Notes under the pieces: generated by a model
What the model saw: the letters and a program-made list of their open reading frames with translations, nothing else
Database searches by the model: none
Told to the model about the DNA's origin: nothing
Made by a program: the position numbers and the translations under genes
Shown here: piece after piece, positions 44,230-52,882 of the stretch
How positions within the stretch are numbered: the first letter of the stretch is position 1
How the letters are laid out: every line of letters starts with the position of its first letter
Source of the DNA: Paucisalibacillus globulus DSM 18846
GTDB lineage: Bacteria; Bacillota; Bacilli; Bacillales; Amphibacillaceae
DNA: 64,000 nt
Direction: 5' to 3'
Assembly (NCBI RefSeq): GCF_000482485.1
Contig: NZ_AXVK01000001.1
Coordinates: 558,001 to 622,000 of the forward strand

Positions 44230-44916
44230 GTGAGTAAGTTGCGTAAGAAAACTGTTTTGGGGATACTTCTTAGTTTAATACTGTTCTTAATGGTTTCCCC
44301 TTTTTATGTTTATGCTGAAGGCGACACAGTTAAAGACATGTTTGAAAATGGTGATAACGAAGACAAGAAACAAGAAACAATTGAACCGGAAGATAATGAA
44401 AATTCTATTACTCCTGAAGGTGTAGAAGAAACTATATCAGGAGATGAAGAATTAAACAACGGTTCCTTAGTTCTTGATTTAATTAAAATGGTCTTTGCTT
44501 TATTCTTGATACTTGCACTTATATATTTATTGCTTAAATTTTTAAATAAACGTAATAAGATATTTAATCAAGTTAAGGCATTAGAAAACCTTGGTGGTAT
44601 TGCAGTCGGACCTAGTAAATCGATACAGATTGTTCGTGTTGGCAATAAGATATATTTAATTGGAGTGGGTGAGAATGTCCAACTTCTTGAAGAAATAAAA
44701 GATGAGGATATGAAAGAGGAAATTATTAAAAGCTATGGGGAACAGCCAGAATTTAAACCTGAGAATATCCTATCTTTATTCCAGCGTAAATCGAACCAAG
44801 ATAATAATTCTAATGTGAATTTTAAAAACCTATTTTCGAACGAACTAGAAAAGTTAAAGCAGAACAGAAAAAATCTTATGAATAAGCATACCGAGAAGGA
44901 AGATAGACATGAATGA
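44230..44916 (+). CDS. fliO: Flagellar biosynthesis protein FliO (FliZ)
   Basis: A scaffold for assembly of the FliP-FliR export gate. The 228-residue protein has an N-terminal signal peptide (~1-29, cut probably after VYA), an acidic linker, one membrane segment at ~78-100 (KMVFALFLILALIYLLLKFL with flanking lysines) and the conserved cytoplasmic piece GGIAVGPSKSIQIVRVGNKI. The start is GTG 44230, with only a weak ribosome site; TTG 44239 is an alternative. It overlaps fliP by 8 bp. Confidence 0.9.
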   Translation: MSKLRKKTVLGILLSLILFLMVSPFYVYAEGDTVKDMFENGDNEDKKQETIEPEDNENSITPEGVEETISGDEELNNGSLVLDLIKMVFALFLILALIYLLLKFLNKRNKIFNQVKALENLGGIAVGPSKSIQIVRVGNKIYLIGVGENVQLLEEIKDEDMKEEIIKSYGEQPEFKPENILSLFQRKSNQDNNSNVNFKNLFSNELEKLKQNRKNLMNKHTEKEDRHE

Positions 44917-45574
44917 ATTTATCGATATGTTTTCTAGTTCAGATCCAACGAATGTCTCAACATCAATAAAATTAATATTACTTTTAACAGTTTTCTCATT
45001 AGCGCCTGGTATTTTAATCTTAATGACGAGCTTTACGAGAATAATTATTGTCTTGTCATTTGTTAGAACATCACTAGCAACTCAGCAAATGCCACCAAAT
45101 CAAGTACTAATTGGATTAGCACTTTTTTTAACATTTTTTATAATGGCACCAACCTTTAATGAGGTTTATGAAGAGGGGTTACAGCCCTTATTTAATGAAG
45201 AAATTACACTTGATGAGGCTTATGACAGTGCAAGTGCTCCGATGAAGGAATTTATGGCTGAACATACAAGACAAAAGGATTTAGCATTATTCTTGAGTTA
45301 TGCGGAAATAGAACCACCTGAAAGTATACAAGATATACCACTAACCGCATTAGTTCCAGCATTTGCAATTAGTGAATTGAAGACTGCCTTTCAAATGGGA
45401 TTTATGATTTTCATTCCATTTTTAATTATTGATATGGCAGTTGCAAGTATTCTCATGTCAATGGGGATGATGATGTTACCACCAGTAATGATCTCATTAC
45501 CATTTAAAATATTGCTGTTCGTTATGGTAGATGGTTGGTATTTAATTACACATTCACTACTTTCAGGATTTTGA
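44909..45574 (+). CDS. fliP: Flagellar export gate protein FliP
   Basis: A core subunit of the export gate (FliP5-FliQ4-FliR1). The 221-residue sequence is nearly that of B. subtilis: SLAPGILILMTSFTRIIIVL, RTSLATQQMPPNQVLIGLAL, and the C-terminal FKILLFVMVDGWYLI. Four membrane segments are predicted. Like other Bacillus FliP it lacks the cleavable N-terminal signal of the E. coli protein. The ribosome site AGAAGGAAG is in the fliO end. Confidence 0.97.
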   Translation: MNEFIDMFSSSDPTNVSTSIKLILLLTVFSLAPGILILMTSFTRIIIVLSFVRTSLATQQMPPNQVLIGLALFLTFFIMAPTFNEVYEEGLQPLFNEEITLDEAYDSASAPMKEFMAEHTRQKDLALFLSYAEIEPPESIQDIPLTALVPAFAISELKTAFQMGFMIFIPFLIIDMAVASILMSMGMMMLPPVMISLPFKILLFVMVDGWYLITHSLLSGF

Positions 45575-45604
45575 CAAGTTTAGGTAAAAGGAGGGTGTTA
45601 TGAG

Positions 45605-45874
45605 TTGAGTAGTGAATTTGTTTTAGCGTTAGCCCAAAAAGGGATTTATACAGTACTACTTATAACTGGCCCACTGCTAATTTTAGCCCTCGCAGTTGGA
45701 TTACTGGTAAGTATTTTTCAAGCAACTACACAGATTCAGGAACAGACCCTTGCCTTTATTCCTAAAATTGTAGCTGTGCTGGTTGGTATAATATTTTTCG
45801 GACCGTGGATGTTATCAACAATTGTAGAATTTACAGCTGATATCTTTCAAAACTTAAATCGGTTTGCAGGGTAA
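45605..45874 (+). CDS. fliQ: Flagellar export gate protein FliQ
   Basis: An 89-residue membrane protein with two hydrophobic hairpin segments (LLITGPLLILALAVGLLVSI and IPKIVAVLVGIIFFGPWML), conserved ATTQIQEQTL between them. The start is TTG 45605, 9 bp after AAAGGAGGG. The nearer ATG 45600 is in another frame and reads only ATG-AGT-TGA before stopping, with its stop overlapping the TTG. Confidence 0.96.
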   Translation: MSSEFVLALAQKGIYTVLLITGPLLILALAVGLLVSIFQATTQIQEQTLAFIPKIVAVLVGIIFFGPWMLSTIVEFTADIFQNLNRFAG

Positions 45875-45877
45875 ACT

Positions 45878-46657
45878 ATGTTAGAGTTAATTAATATTAA
45901 TAGCTTACCGATTTTTTTACTTATTTTGGTGCGTGTACTAGGTTTCTTTGTTACGATGCCATTATTTTCTTATCGTACCATTCCGTTACCATTTCGAATG
46001 GGAATCAGTGTCTTTTTGGCTTTCATTATTTTATATACTGTTGATTCATCTGCAATTGTGATCGATGAAATGTATTTTTTTCTCCTCATCAAAGAGGTTC
46101 TTGTTGGGGTATTAGTAGGACTTATAGGTTATATCATCATTTCAGCTATTCAAGTAGCTGGAGGATTTATTGATTTCCAAATGGGTTTTGCAATCGCGAA
46201 TGTAATGGACCCGCAAACAGGTGCACAAAGTCCGCTTACTGGACAATATCTCTATATTATTGCGTTATTATTTTTATTATCGGTTGATGGCCATCATTTG
46301 TTAATAGATGGGATTGTAAATAGTTACACGTTTATTCCAATAGATGCATTTATTCCTTTTCATGATGGAAATATTGCGGAGTTTGTTATAAATGTATTCA
46401 ATAATATGTTTCTGATAGCTTTTCAAATATCAATTCCAATTGTTGGGTGTTTGTTTTTAGTTGATGTTGCTTTAGGTATTATTTCTAGGGCCGTACCACA
46501 GCTTAATGTGTTTGTTGTTGGACTTCCTTTGAAAATTTTGGTTAGTTTCATTGCTATTTTAGTCTTTTTAAGTCTTTATATCATTCTTGCTAAGAATTTA
46601 TTCAGTGCCATGTTTTCAGGAATGCAAGGAATAATGAAACTGTTTGGAGGTGCTTAA
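45878..46657 (+). CDS. fliR: Flagellar export gate protein FliR
   Basis: The single-copy gate subunit. The 259-residue protein has about six membrane segments and the family motifs LVRVLGFFVTMPLFSYRTIP, GFIDFQMGFAIANVMDPQTG and the C-terminal RAVPQLNVFVVGLPLKILVS. fliQ ends 3 bp before and flhB begins 3 bp after, so the gate genes are translated as a block. Confidence 0.97.
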   Translation: MLELININSLPIFLLILVRVLGFFVTMPLFSYRTIPLPFRMGISVFLAFIILYTVDSSAIVIDEMYFFLLIKEVLVGVLVGLIGYIIISAIQVAGGFIDFQMGFAIANVMDPQTGAQSPLTGQYLYIIALLFLLSVDGHHLLIDGIVNSYTFIPIDAFIPFHDGNIAEFVINVFNNMFLIAFQISIPIVGCLFLVDVALGIISRAVPQLNVFVVGLPLKILVSFIAILVFLSLYIILAKNLFSAMFSGMQGIMKLFGGA

Positions 46658-46660
46658 GTC

Positions 46661-47740
46661 TTGCAATTAAAGTTGGATTTGCAATATTTTGCAGGAGAAA
46701 AAACAGAAAAAGCAACTCCCAAACGTAGAAATGACGAACGAAAAAAAGGTAGAGTAGCAAAAAGTCAAGATGTCAATACAGCATTTTTATTATTGTTTGT
46801 ACTAATAGTTATGGCGGTATTTGGCAGCTTTATCAAGGATAATATGCTTGGATTATTTCAGCATACATTTACCGAATTCATTAACTGGGAACTAACAGAA
46901 AAAACAGTTTTTCAAATCTTTTTGGAAAGTATACTAGAGTTTGCGAAAATCGTTGGACCAATTATGCTAATTGCAATGATAGCTGGTGTAGCGTCGAACT
47001 TAATGCAAGTTGGATTTATGTTTACAACAGAATCCTTGAAATTTGATTTAAAAAAAATTGATCCAATTCAAGGTGCAAAACGTATTTTTTCAATACGAGC
47101 ACTTGTTGAATTGCTCAAGTCATTATTGAAAATTGTTATTATCGGTGCGGTCACCTTTATAGTCATTTGGATATACAAGGATGAGATGTTAATGATCGCC
47201 TTTAAAGATGTAGATAATGTATTAGTATTTTTCGGAAGAGTTACATTAATTATGGGAATAGCAGCTATTATAGCTTTACTATTCTTGGCAGTATTTGATT
47301 ATGCGTATCAGCGGTTTGATTTTGAAAAAAATATCCGTATGTCTAAACAAGATATTCGGGATGAATATAAAAATGTCGAAGGAGATCCTTTGATTAAATC
47401 TAAAATTAAAGAAAAACAACGACAAATAGCAATGCGCCGTATGATGAGTGAGATTCCAAATGCGGATGTTGTAATTACCAACCCGACGCACTTTGCTATT
47501 GCTATTAAATACGATGAAAACAAAGCAAGTGCACCTTATGTAGTCGCAAAGGGTGTAGATTCTATTGCTTTTAAAATAAGAGAAATTGCTAAAGCAAATA
47601 ATGTAACACAAGTTGAAAATAGACCATTAGCAAGATCACTTTATGCCTCTGTTGAGATTGGTGAGGCAATTCCAGAAGAATTCTATCAAGCAGTAGCTGA
47701 GGTACTTGCTTATGTATATCGAATGGAGAAAAAAGTTTAG
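46661..47740 (+). CDS. flhB: Flagellar export switch protein FlhB
   Basis: FlhB switches export from rod/hook to filament substrates after self-cleavage. The 359-residue protein begins LDLQYFAGEKTEKATPKRR, has four membrane segments between ~40 and 215, and a cytoplasmic domain with the intact self-cleavage motif Asn274-Pro275-Thr276-His277. The start is TTG 46661 with TTGGAGGTG upstream. Its C-terminal piece is closely matched by the separate YlqH protein at 19798-20079. Confidence 0.97.
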   Translation: MQLKLDLQYFAGEKTEKATPKRRNDERKKGRVAKSQDVNTAFLLLFVLIVMAVFGSFIKDNMLGLFQHTFTEFINWELTEKTVFQIFLESILEFAKIVGPIMLIAMIAGVASNLMQVGFMFTTESLKFDLKKIDPIQGAKRIFSIRALVELLKSLLKIVIIGAVTFIVIWIYKDEMLMIAFKDVDNVLVFFGRVTLIMGIAAIIALLFLAVFDYAYQRFDFEKNIRMSKQDIRDEYKNVEGDPLIKSKIKEKQRQIAMRRMMSEIPNADVVITNPTHFAIAIKYDENKASAPYVVAKGVDSIAFKIREIAKANNVTQVENRPLARSLYASVEIGEAIPEEFYQAVAEVLAYVYRMEKKV

Positions 47741-47771
47741 ATGTTCAAAAAGTATCCTCCATTTTGAACAT
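47741..47771 (+). other. Hairpin between flhB and flhA
   Basis: ATGTTCAAAA (47741-47750) pairs perfectly with TTTTGAACAT (47762-47771); the loop AGTATCCTCCA carries CCTCC, complementary to a Shine-Dalgarno sequence. It directly follows the flhB stop and precedes the flhA ribosome site by about 20 bp. Confidence 0.5.
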
Positions 47772-47800
47772 GAATTTTAAGCAGGTAAGGAGAGACATCC

Positions 47801-49837
47801 ATGAAAGCCCGTGATTTATCCGTTTTAATTGGTGTAATTTTAGTCATTGTCATGTTAGTTATCCCGTTACCTGGATGGCTTTTAAGTTTATTTATTCTTA
47901 TCAATATTATCCTTTCACTGATTGTACTGTTGGTTTCTATGAATACTCAGGAACCATTACAATTTTCTGTCTTTCCTACGTTAATACTATTATTAACGTT
48001 ATTTAGGCTTGCGTTAAATGTTTCCACTACGAGGTCCATACTAAGTGAAGCAGATGCAGGTGGGGTTGTAGAAACATTTGGTACATTTGTAATTGGTGAT
48101 AATCCTTTGGTAGGTTTCGTTGTATTTATTATTCTTGTTATTATTAACTTTTTAGTTATTACCAAAGGTTCCGAACGGGTATCTGAAGTTGCAGCTAGAT
48201 TCTCACTAGATGCAATGCCTGGTAAGCAAATGAGCATCGATGCAGACTTGAATGCTGGGCTTATATCTGAGCATGAAGCAAAAGAAAGACGAAAAAAAGT
48301 GGAGAATGAAGCGGACTTTCATGGTTCCATGGATGGTGCTAGTAAATTTGTAAAGGGAGATGCAATAGCTGGGATAATAATCGTTATAATTAATATTATT
48401 TTCGGTCTAATCATCGGAATGACTCAAATGGGTTTTTCTTTTGGTGAGGCAATTGACACGTATATGAGATTAACTGTAGGGGATGGATTAGTAAGTCAAA
48501 TTCCAGCATTATTAATGTCAACTGCTACAGGGATCGTGGTAACTCGGAGTTCTGCAACAGGTAATAATTTAGGTACAGATGTTTCTCAACAATTATTACA
48601 GTATCCGAAGTTATTATTTATTGCAGCGGGTACAATATTCCTACTAGGCTTGACACCTATTAACTTTTTCTTAACTTCAACGATTGCCGGTATACTAGCC
48701 CTAGCAGGATATTTAATCTTGCAAAAACAGAAACAACCTGTGGTTAAAGATGAAGAAGAGGAAGAACAAGCGGAAGGTACTGCAATGAAGACCCAAGAAA
48801 ATGTAATCAATTTATTAAGTATGGATCCAATTGAATTTGAATTTGGCTATGCACTTATTCCGTTAGTGGATACGAAACAAGGTGGGGACTTACTTGATAG
48901 AGTGATCATGATTCGAAGGCAATTAGCAATTGAGCTAGGAATCGTTATTCCAGTTGTTCGTATTCGTGATAATATCCAATTGAATCCAAATGAATATCGT
49001 TTAAAGGTTAAGGGAAATGAGGTTGCTACCGGTGAAATCCTTTTAGATCATTATCTAGCGATGACGCCAGATATGGATAATGATTTAATTGACGGAATCG
49101 AGACGATGGAGCCCGCATTTGGACTTCCTGCTAAATGGATTAGTGAAGATAATAAAGATGAGGCAGAACTATCTGGATATACAGTTGTTGATCCACCGTC
49201 TGTAGTATCTACACATATTACTGAGATTATAAAACGTCATGCACACACATTACTTGGAAGACAAGAAACTAAAGAACTTGTCGATCACTTGAAAGAAAAT
49301 TATCCGATTTTGGTGGAAGAAGTTACTCCAGATCCACTTTCGATAGGGGATATCCAAAAAGTATTGGCCAAGTTGTTACGAGAAAATGTTTCTGTCCGTA
49401 ATTTGCCAATTATATTTGAGACACTAGCTGATTTTAGTAAATTAACAAATGATCCTGAACTATTAGGCGAATATGTGAGACAAGCCCTTTCTTCCCAATT
49501 AACAAAACAGTATGCTAACGAGGATAATTCAATGAAAGTTATCACTGTTTCTGGGAAGGTTGAAAAGAAAATTGCAGAAAGTGTTCAAACTACAGAACAT
49601 GGAAATTATTTAGCTTTAGACCCAGAAACACAGCAAGTAATTATAAAATCAATCAATGAAGAAGTAGAAAAATTAACGTTGCAGGAAGAGAATGCGATTG
49701 TTTTATGTTCACCTGCAATTCGAATGTATTTAAAACAACTACTGGATCGCTTCTTACCTCAAGTAATTGTTTTATCGTATAACGAGTTAGAACCAACTGT
49801 ACAAGTACAAAGTGTTGGAGTGGTGAATGTAGCATGA
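47801..49837 (+). CDS. flhA: Flagellar export gate protein FlhA
   Basis: The major proton-driven export subunit, docking chaperone-substrate pairs. The 678-residue protein has an N-terminal membrane half (about seven to eight segments to ~305), with the FHIPEP-family signature RFSLDAMPGKQMSIDADLNA near 146, and a large cytoplasmic domain from ~320 containing EFGYALIPLVD, DVVRLADD-like LDHYLAMTPD and ITEIIKRHAHTLLGRQETKE. The ribosome site is AAGGAGAGAC. It overlaps flhF by four bases. Confidence 0.97.
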   Translation: MKARDLSVLIGVILVIVMLVIPLPGWLLSLFILINIILSLIVLLVSMNTQEPLQFSVFPTLILLLTLFRLALNVSTTRSILSEADAGGVVETFGTFVIGDNPLVGFVVFIILVIINFLVITKGSERVSEVAARFSLDAMPGKQMSIDADLNAGLISEHEAKERRKKVENEADFHGSMDGASKFVKGDAIAGIIIVIINIIFGLIIGMTQMGFSFGEAIDTYMRLTVGDGLVSQIPALLMSTATGIVVTRSSATGNNLGTDVSQQLLQYPKLLFIAAGTIFLLGLTPINFFLTSTIAGILALAGYLILQKQKQPVVKDEEEEEQAEGTAMKTQENVINLLSMDPIEFEFGYALIPLVDTKQGGDLLDRVIMIRRQLAIELGIVIPVVRIRDNIQLNPNEYRLKVKGNEVATGEILLDHYLAMTPDMDNDLIDGIETMEPAFGLPAKWISEDNKDEAELSGYTVVDPPSVVSTHITEIIKRHAHTLLGRQETKELVDHLKENYPILVEEVTPDPLSIGDIQKVLAKLLRENVSVRNLPIIFETLADFSKLTNDPELLGEYVRQALSSQLTKQYANEDNSMKVITVSGKVEKKIAESVQTTEHGNYLALDPETQQVIIKSINEEVEKLTLQEENAIVLCSPAIRMYLKQLLDRFLPQVIVLSYNELEPTVQVQSVGVVNVA

Positions 49838-50961
49838 AGGTAAAAAAATATACTGCACCTACAATGCCAGAGGCTATGAATCAAATACGGAAAGAACTAG
49901 GGGCTGACGCAGTTATCCTTAGTTCCAAAGAAATCCAAGAAGGTGGCTTCTTAGGATTCTTTAAGAAGAAAAAAATTGAAGTGATTGCAGCACTTGACCC
50001 GAATCCGCTACCTAAGAAACATATGACAACTAAAGTAGTACAAACAGATCAAATTGGTGATAAAAAACAAAAAAATGGGATAATTGATGCCGAAATAATA
50101 AATGAAATGAAATCGATGCGACGCATTTTAGAACAACAGTCCATACAGGGCAATCGTTCTAAATTCGCCCCTGACTATCAGGTCATCTATCAATACTTAC
50201 TAGACCAAGAAATAGCTGATGATATTTCAACTAATATAATGGAAAGTATCATGAAAAAACATGAAAAAAATAATATCTCACCAAATCAATCAATAATTAT
50301 ACAAGATGTTAAACGAGAAATAGAAGCACAGTTAAATAATCTTTCATTTCAAGGTATATCTACTTCAGCAAAAGTGGTTCATTTTGTGGGACCAACTGGA
50401 GTAGGAAAGACAACAACACTTGCTAAGGTTGCCGCAAAGTCTATACTACAAGACAAGAGAAAGGTTGCCTTTATTACAATGGATACGTATCGTATCGCAG
50501 CTATTGAACAATTAAAAACATACGCAAAAATTTTGGACAGCCCTGTAGAGGTCGTCTATTCATTAGACGACTATCATAATGCAATAGAAAAGCTAAAAGA
50601 CTATGACTTATTATTAGTTGATACAGCGGGTAGGAATTATCGGGACGAGCAGTATGTAAAAGAGTTAACAAATAATATTGTTGATAAGGAAAATGTAGAA
50701 AATTATTTGGTTCTGTCTTTAACAGCTAAGCCACGAGATATAAACGATATCTATCACAGTTTTCGTCATATCAATATTAAAAGTGTAATATTTACTAAAA
50801 TAGACGAGACAAGACAATACGGAAGTCTACTTAATATACCTTTATCTCACCAAAAAGGAATTGCTTATATAACAAACGGCCAAGAAGTTCCTGATAATAT
50901 TGTTGAACCGACAAAAGAGATGATTAGTAATTATATAGTGGGTGATTTAATTGACTCATGA
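49834..50961 (+). CDS. flhF: Flagellar biosynthesis GTPase FlhF
   Basis: The third SRP-type GTPase of the cell, directing where flagella are built. The 375-residue protein has a variable N-terminus (MKVKKYTAPTMPEAMNQIRK), a helical N domain and the G domain: G1 [27 protein letters not shown]3 DTAGRNY and G4 TKIDET. It overlaps flhA by four bases and flhG by 11, so the GTPase and its activator are made together. Confidence 0.97.
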   Translation: MKVKKYTAPTMPEAMNQIRKELGADAVILSSKEIQEGGFLGFFKKKKIEVIAALDPNPLPKKHMTTKVVQTDQIGDKKQKNGIIDAEIINEMKSMRRILEQQSIQGNRSKFAPDYQVIYQYLLDQEIADDISTNIMESIMKKHEKNNISPNQSIIIQDVKREIEAQLNNLSFQGISTSAKVVHFVGPTGVGKTTTLAKVAAKSILQDKRKVAFITMDTYRIAAIEQLKTYAKILDSPVEVVYSLDDYHNAIEKLKDYDLLLVDTAGRNYRDEQYVKELTNNIVDKENVENYLVLSLTAKPRDINDIYHSFRHINIKSVIFTKIDETRQYGSLLNIPLSHQKGIAYITNGQEVPDNIVEPTKEMISNYIVGDLIDS

Positions 50962-51823
50962 TCAAGCAGAAAGTTTACGAAGAAAGATTGAATCGAATAA
51001 AAACACAAAGCATGCTAAAACAATTTCTTTTGTTAGTGGTAAGGGCGGAGTAGGAAAAACTAATATTGCTGTTAACTTTTCTTTAGAATTATGCAAGCAA
51101 GGGCAAAGAGTATTATTAGTTGATCTTGATATTGGTATGGGTAATGTGGATATTCTACTAGGTTTGCAAGCCAAAAAAACAATTATTGATATGTTAGAGG
51201 CCAAATTACCTATTTATGATATTATGGAAGTAGGTCCAAATAACCTGAAATACATTGCAGGGGGATCCGGACTCTCGACAATATTTTCTGTTGATCAACA
51301 GAAAATGAACTATTTTCTAATGCAATATGAAGAAGTTGTCCAACAATTTGACTATATAATTTTTGATATGGGTGCAGGAGCGACACATGCAAGTATTGAT
51401 TTTGTACTTGCTTCTGATGAATGTATTGTTGTGACAACACCTGAACCAACATCTATAACGGATGCTTACAGCATGATTAAGTTTATTGTTGGATTCAAAA
51501 ACACAATACCGATATATGTAGTTCTAAATCGGTCTAACAATGTGAAAAAAGGGTTAAATACCGTCAATCGATTCCAAAAGCTTATTACCCAGTTTTTAGG
51601 AGTTGACATCAAATGTCTTGGGGTACTTCCAGAAGATAAGGCTGTGACATCAGCAGTTATTAAACAAGCACCATTTGTAATGGAGAACAATAAATCAAAT
51701 ATTGCTAAAGCAATAAAACAATTATCTGAAAACTATCAAGAAAGACAAGTTAAAACTAATGTAAAAGAATCTTCTACATTTGTTGAAAGACTAAAAGGTC
51801 TTCTAAGCAACAGAGGAAGGTGA
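50951..51823 (+). CDS. flhG: Flagellum number regulator FlhG (YlxH), MinD-like ATPase
   Basis: FlhG stimulates FlhF GTP hydrolysis and controls flagellum number and spacing. The 290-residue protein has an N-terminal FlhF-activating helix (DQAESLRRKIE), the deviant Walker A SGKGGVGKTN at ~29-38, DLDIGMGNVDILLG, and the membrane-binding C-terminal helix (SSTFVERLKGLLSNR). The start is TTG 50951, within flhF. cheB begins 4 bp after its stop. Confidence 0.96.
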   Translation: MTHDQAESLRRKIESNKNTKHAKTISFVSGKGGVGKTNIAVNFSLELCKQGQRVLLVDLDIGMGNVDILLGLQAKKTIIDMLEAKLPIYDIMEVGPNNLKYIAGGSGLSTIFSVDQQKMNYFLMQYEEVVQQFDYIIFDMGAGATHASIDFVLASDECIVVTTPEPTSITDAYSMIKFIVGFKNTIPIYVVLNRSNNVKKGLNTVNRFQKLITQFLGVDIKCLGVLPEDKAVTSAVIKQAPFVMENNKSNIAKAIKQLSENYQERQVKTNVKESSTFVERLKGLLSNRGR

Positions 51824-51827
51824 GGAA

Positions 51828-52880
51828 ATGACTCCCATTCGTGTAATTGTAATTGATGATTCAGCTTTTATGCGAAAAATGATTACAGATATATTAGAAA
51901 CTGATAACCGTATTCAAGTTATTGCAACAGCAAGGAATGGGGCAGACGGTTTAAAGAAAATCAAAGAGCTTTCACCTGATGTAGTTACATTGGATGTTGA
52001 AATGCCTATTATGGATGGTATTACAGCTTTACAACGTATTATGGAAGAAAATCCATTACCAGTTGTCATGTTGTCCAGCCTCACGAAGGAAGGGACTAGT
52101 AATACTGTGCAGGCAATTACAAACGGTGCAGTAGACTTTATTGCAAAACCGTCTGGATCTATATCACTTGATATTGCAACAATTGAAAAAGAAATAATTA
52201 ATAAAGTGATTGCTGCATCTCTTGTTAATCTTTCGGAGACAAAGGTTAGTGTACATTCACCTAAAATAGAAAAAGCAAAACTAAGGCATCCAAACACACT
52301 AGTTCTCATTGGTGCATCAACCGGTGGGCCTAGAGCACTACAACGACTTTTACTCGATTTACCCGAAGACTATACGTGCCCAACTTTAATTGTTCAACAT
52401 ATGCCCGCGGGTTTTACAAAGTCACTTGCTGAACGATTAAATAATCTCTCTCATTTACATATTAAAGAAGCGGTACATGGTGAGATTATTAAAGATAGGA
52501 CAGTCTATATCGCACCAGGAAACTATCATATGAAAATTAGAAGAGTTGGTACAGCTCATGCAATTGAACTTACACAAGAAGCAGATAGGGGAGGCCATAG
52601 GCCAGCGGTGGATGTAATGTTAGAATCAGCTGCTAATCTATCTACAGTTAATAAACTTGTAGTCATTCTTACAGGAATGGGAAGTGACGGTTCCAAAGGA
52701 ATTGAAACCTTAAAGCAAACGGATCCAGGACTAATTGTATTAGCTGAGTCAGAGGAATCGGCAGTTATTAATGGTATGCCAAAGGCAGCAGTGAAAACAA
52801 ATATTGTAAATTATATTGTTCATTTACATCAAATGGGCGAAATGATTCATGGACTTACCAACAAATCCGGGGGGTTGTAG
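51828..52880 (+). CDS. cheB: Chemotaxis protein-glutamate methylesterase CheB
   Basis: Demethylates and deamidates chemoreceptors when phosphorylated by CheA. The 350-residue protein combines an N-terminal receiver (Asp10-Asp11, phospho-acceptor Asp56 in TLDVEMPIMDG) and a C-terminal methylesterase with the catalytic Ser in IGASTGGP, His in VQHMPAGF and Asp in LTGMGSDG. A ribosome site GGTGAGGA precedes the ATG. cheA starts 2 bp downstream. Confidence 0.97.
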   Translation: MTPIRVIVIDDSAFMRKMITDILETDNRIQVIATARNGADGLKKIKELSPDVVTLDVEMPIMDGITALQRIMEENPLPVVMLSSLTKEGTSNTVQAITNGAVDFIAKPSGSISLDIATIEKEIINKVIAASLVNLSETKVSVHSPKIEKAKLRHPNTLVLIGASTGGPRALQRLLLDLPEDYTCPTLIVQHMPAGFTKSLAERLNNLSHLHIKEAVHGEIIKDRTVYIAPGNYHMKIRRVGTAHAIELTQEADRGGHRPAVDVMLESAANLSTVNKLVVILTGMGSDGSKGIETLKQTDPGLIVLAESEESAVINGMPKAAVKTNIVNYIVHLHQMGEMIHGLTNKSGGL

Positions 52881-52882
52881 AT

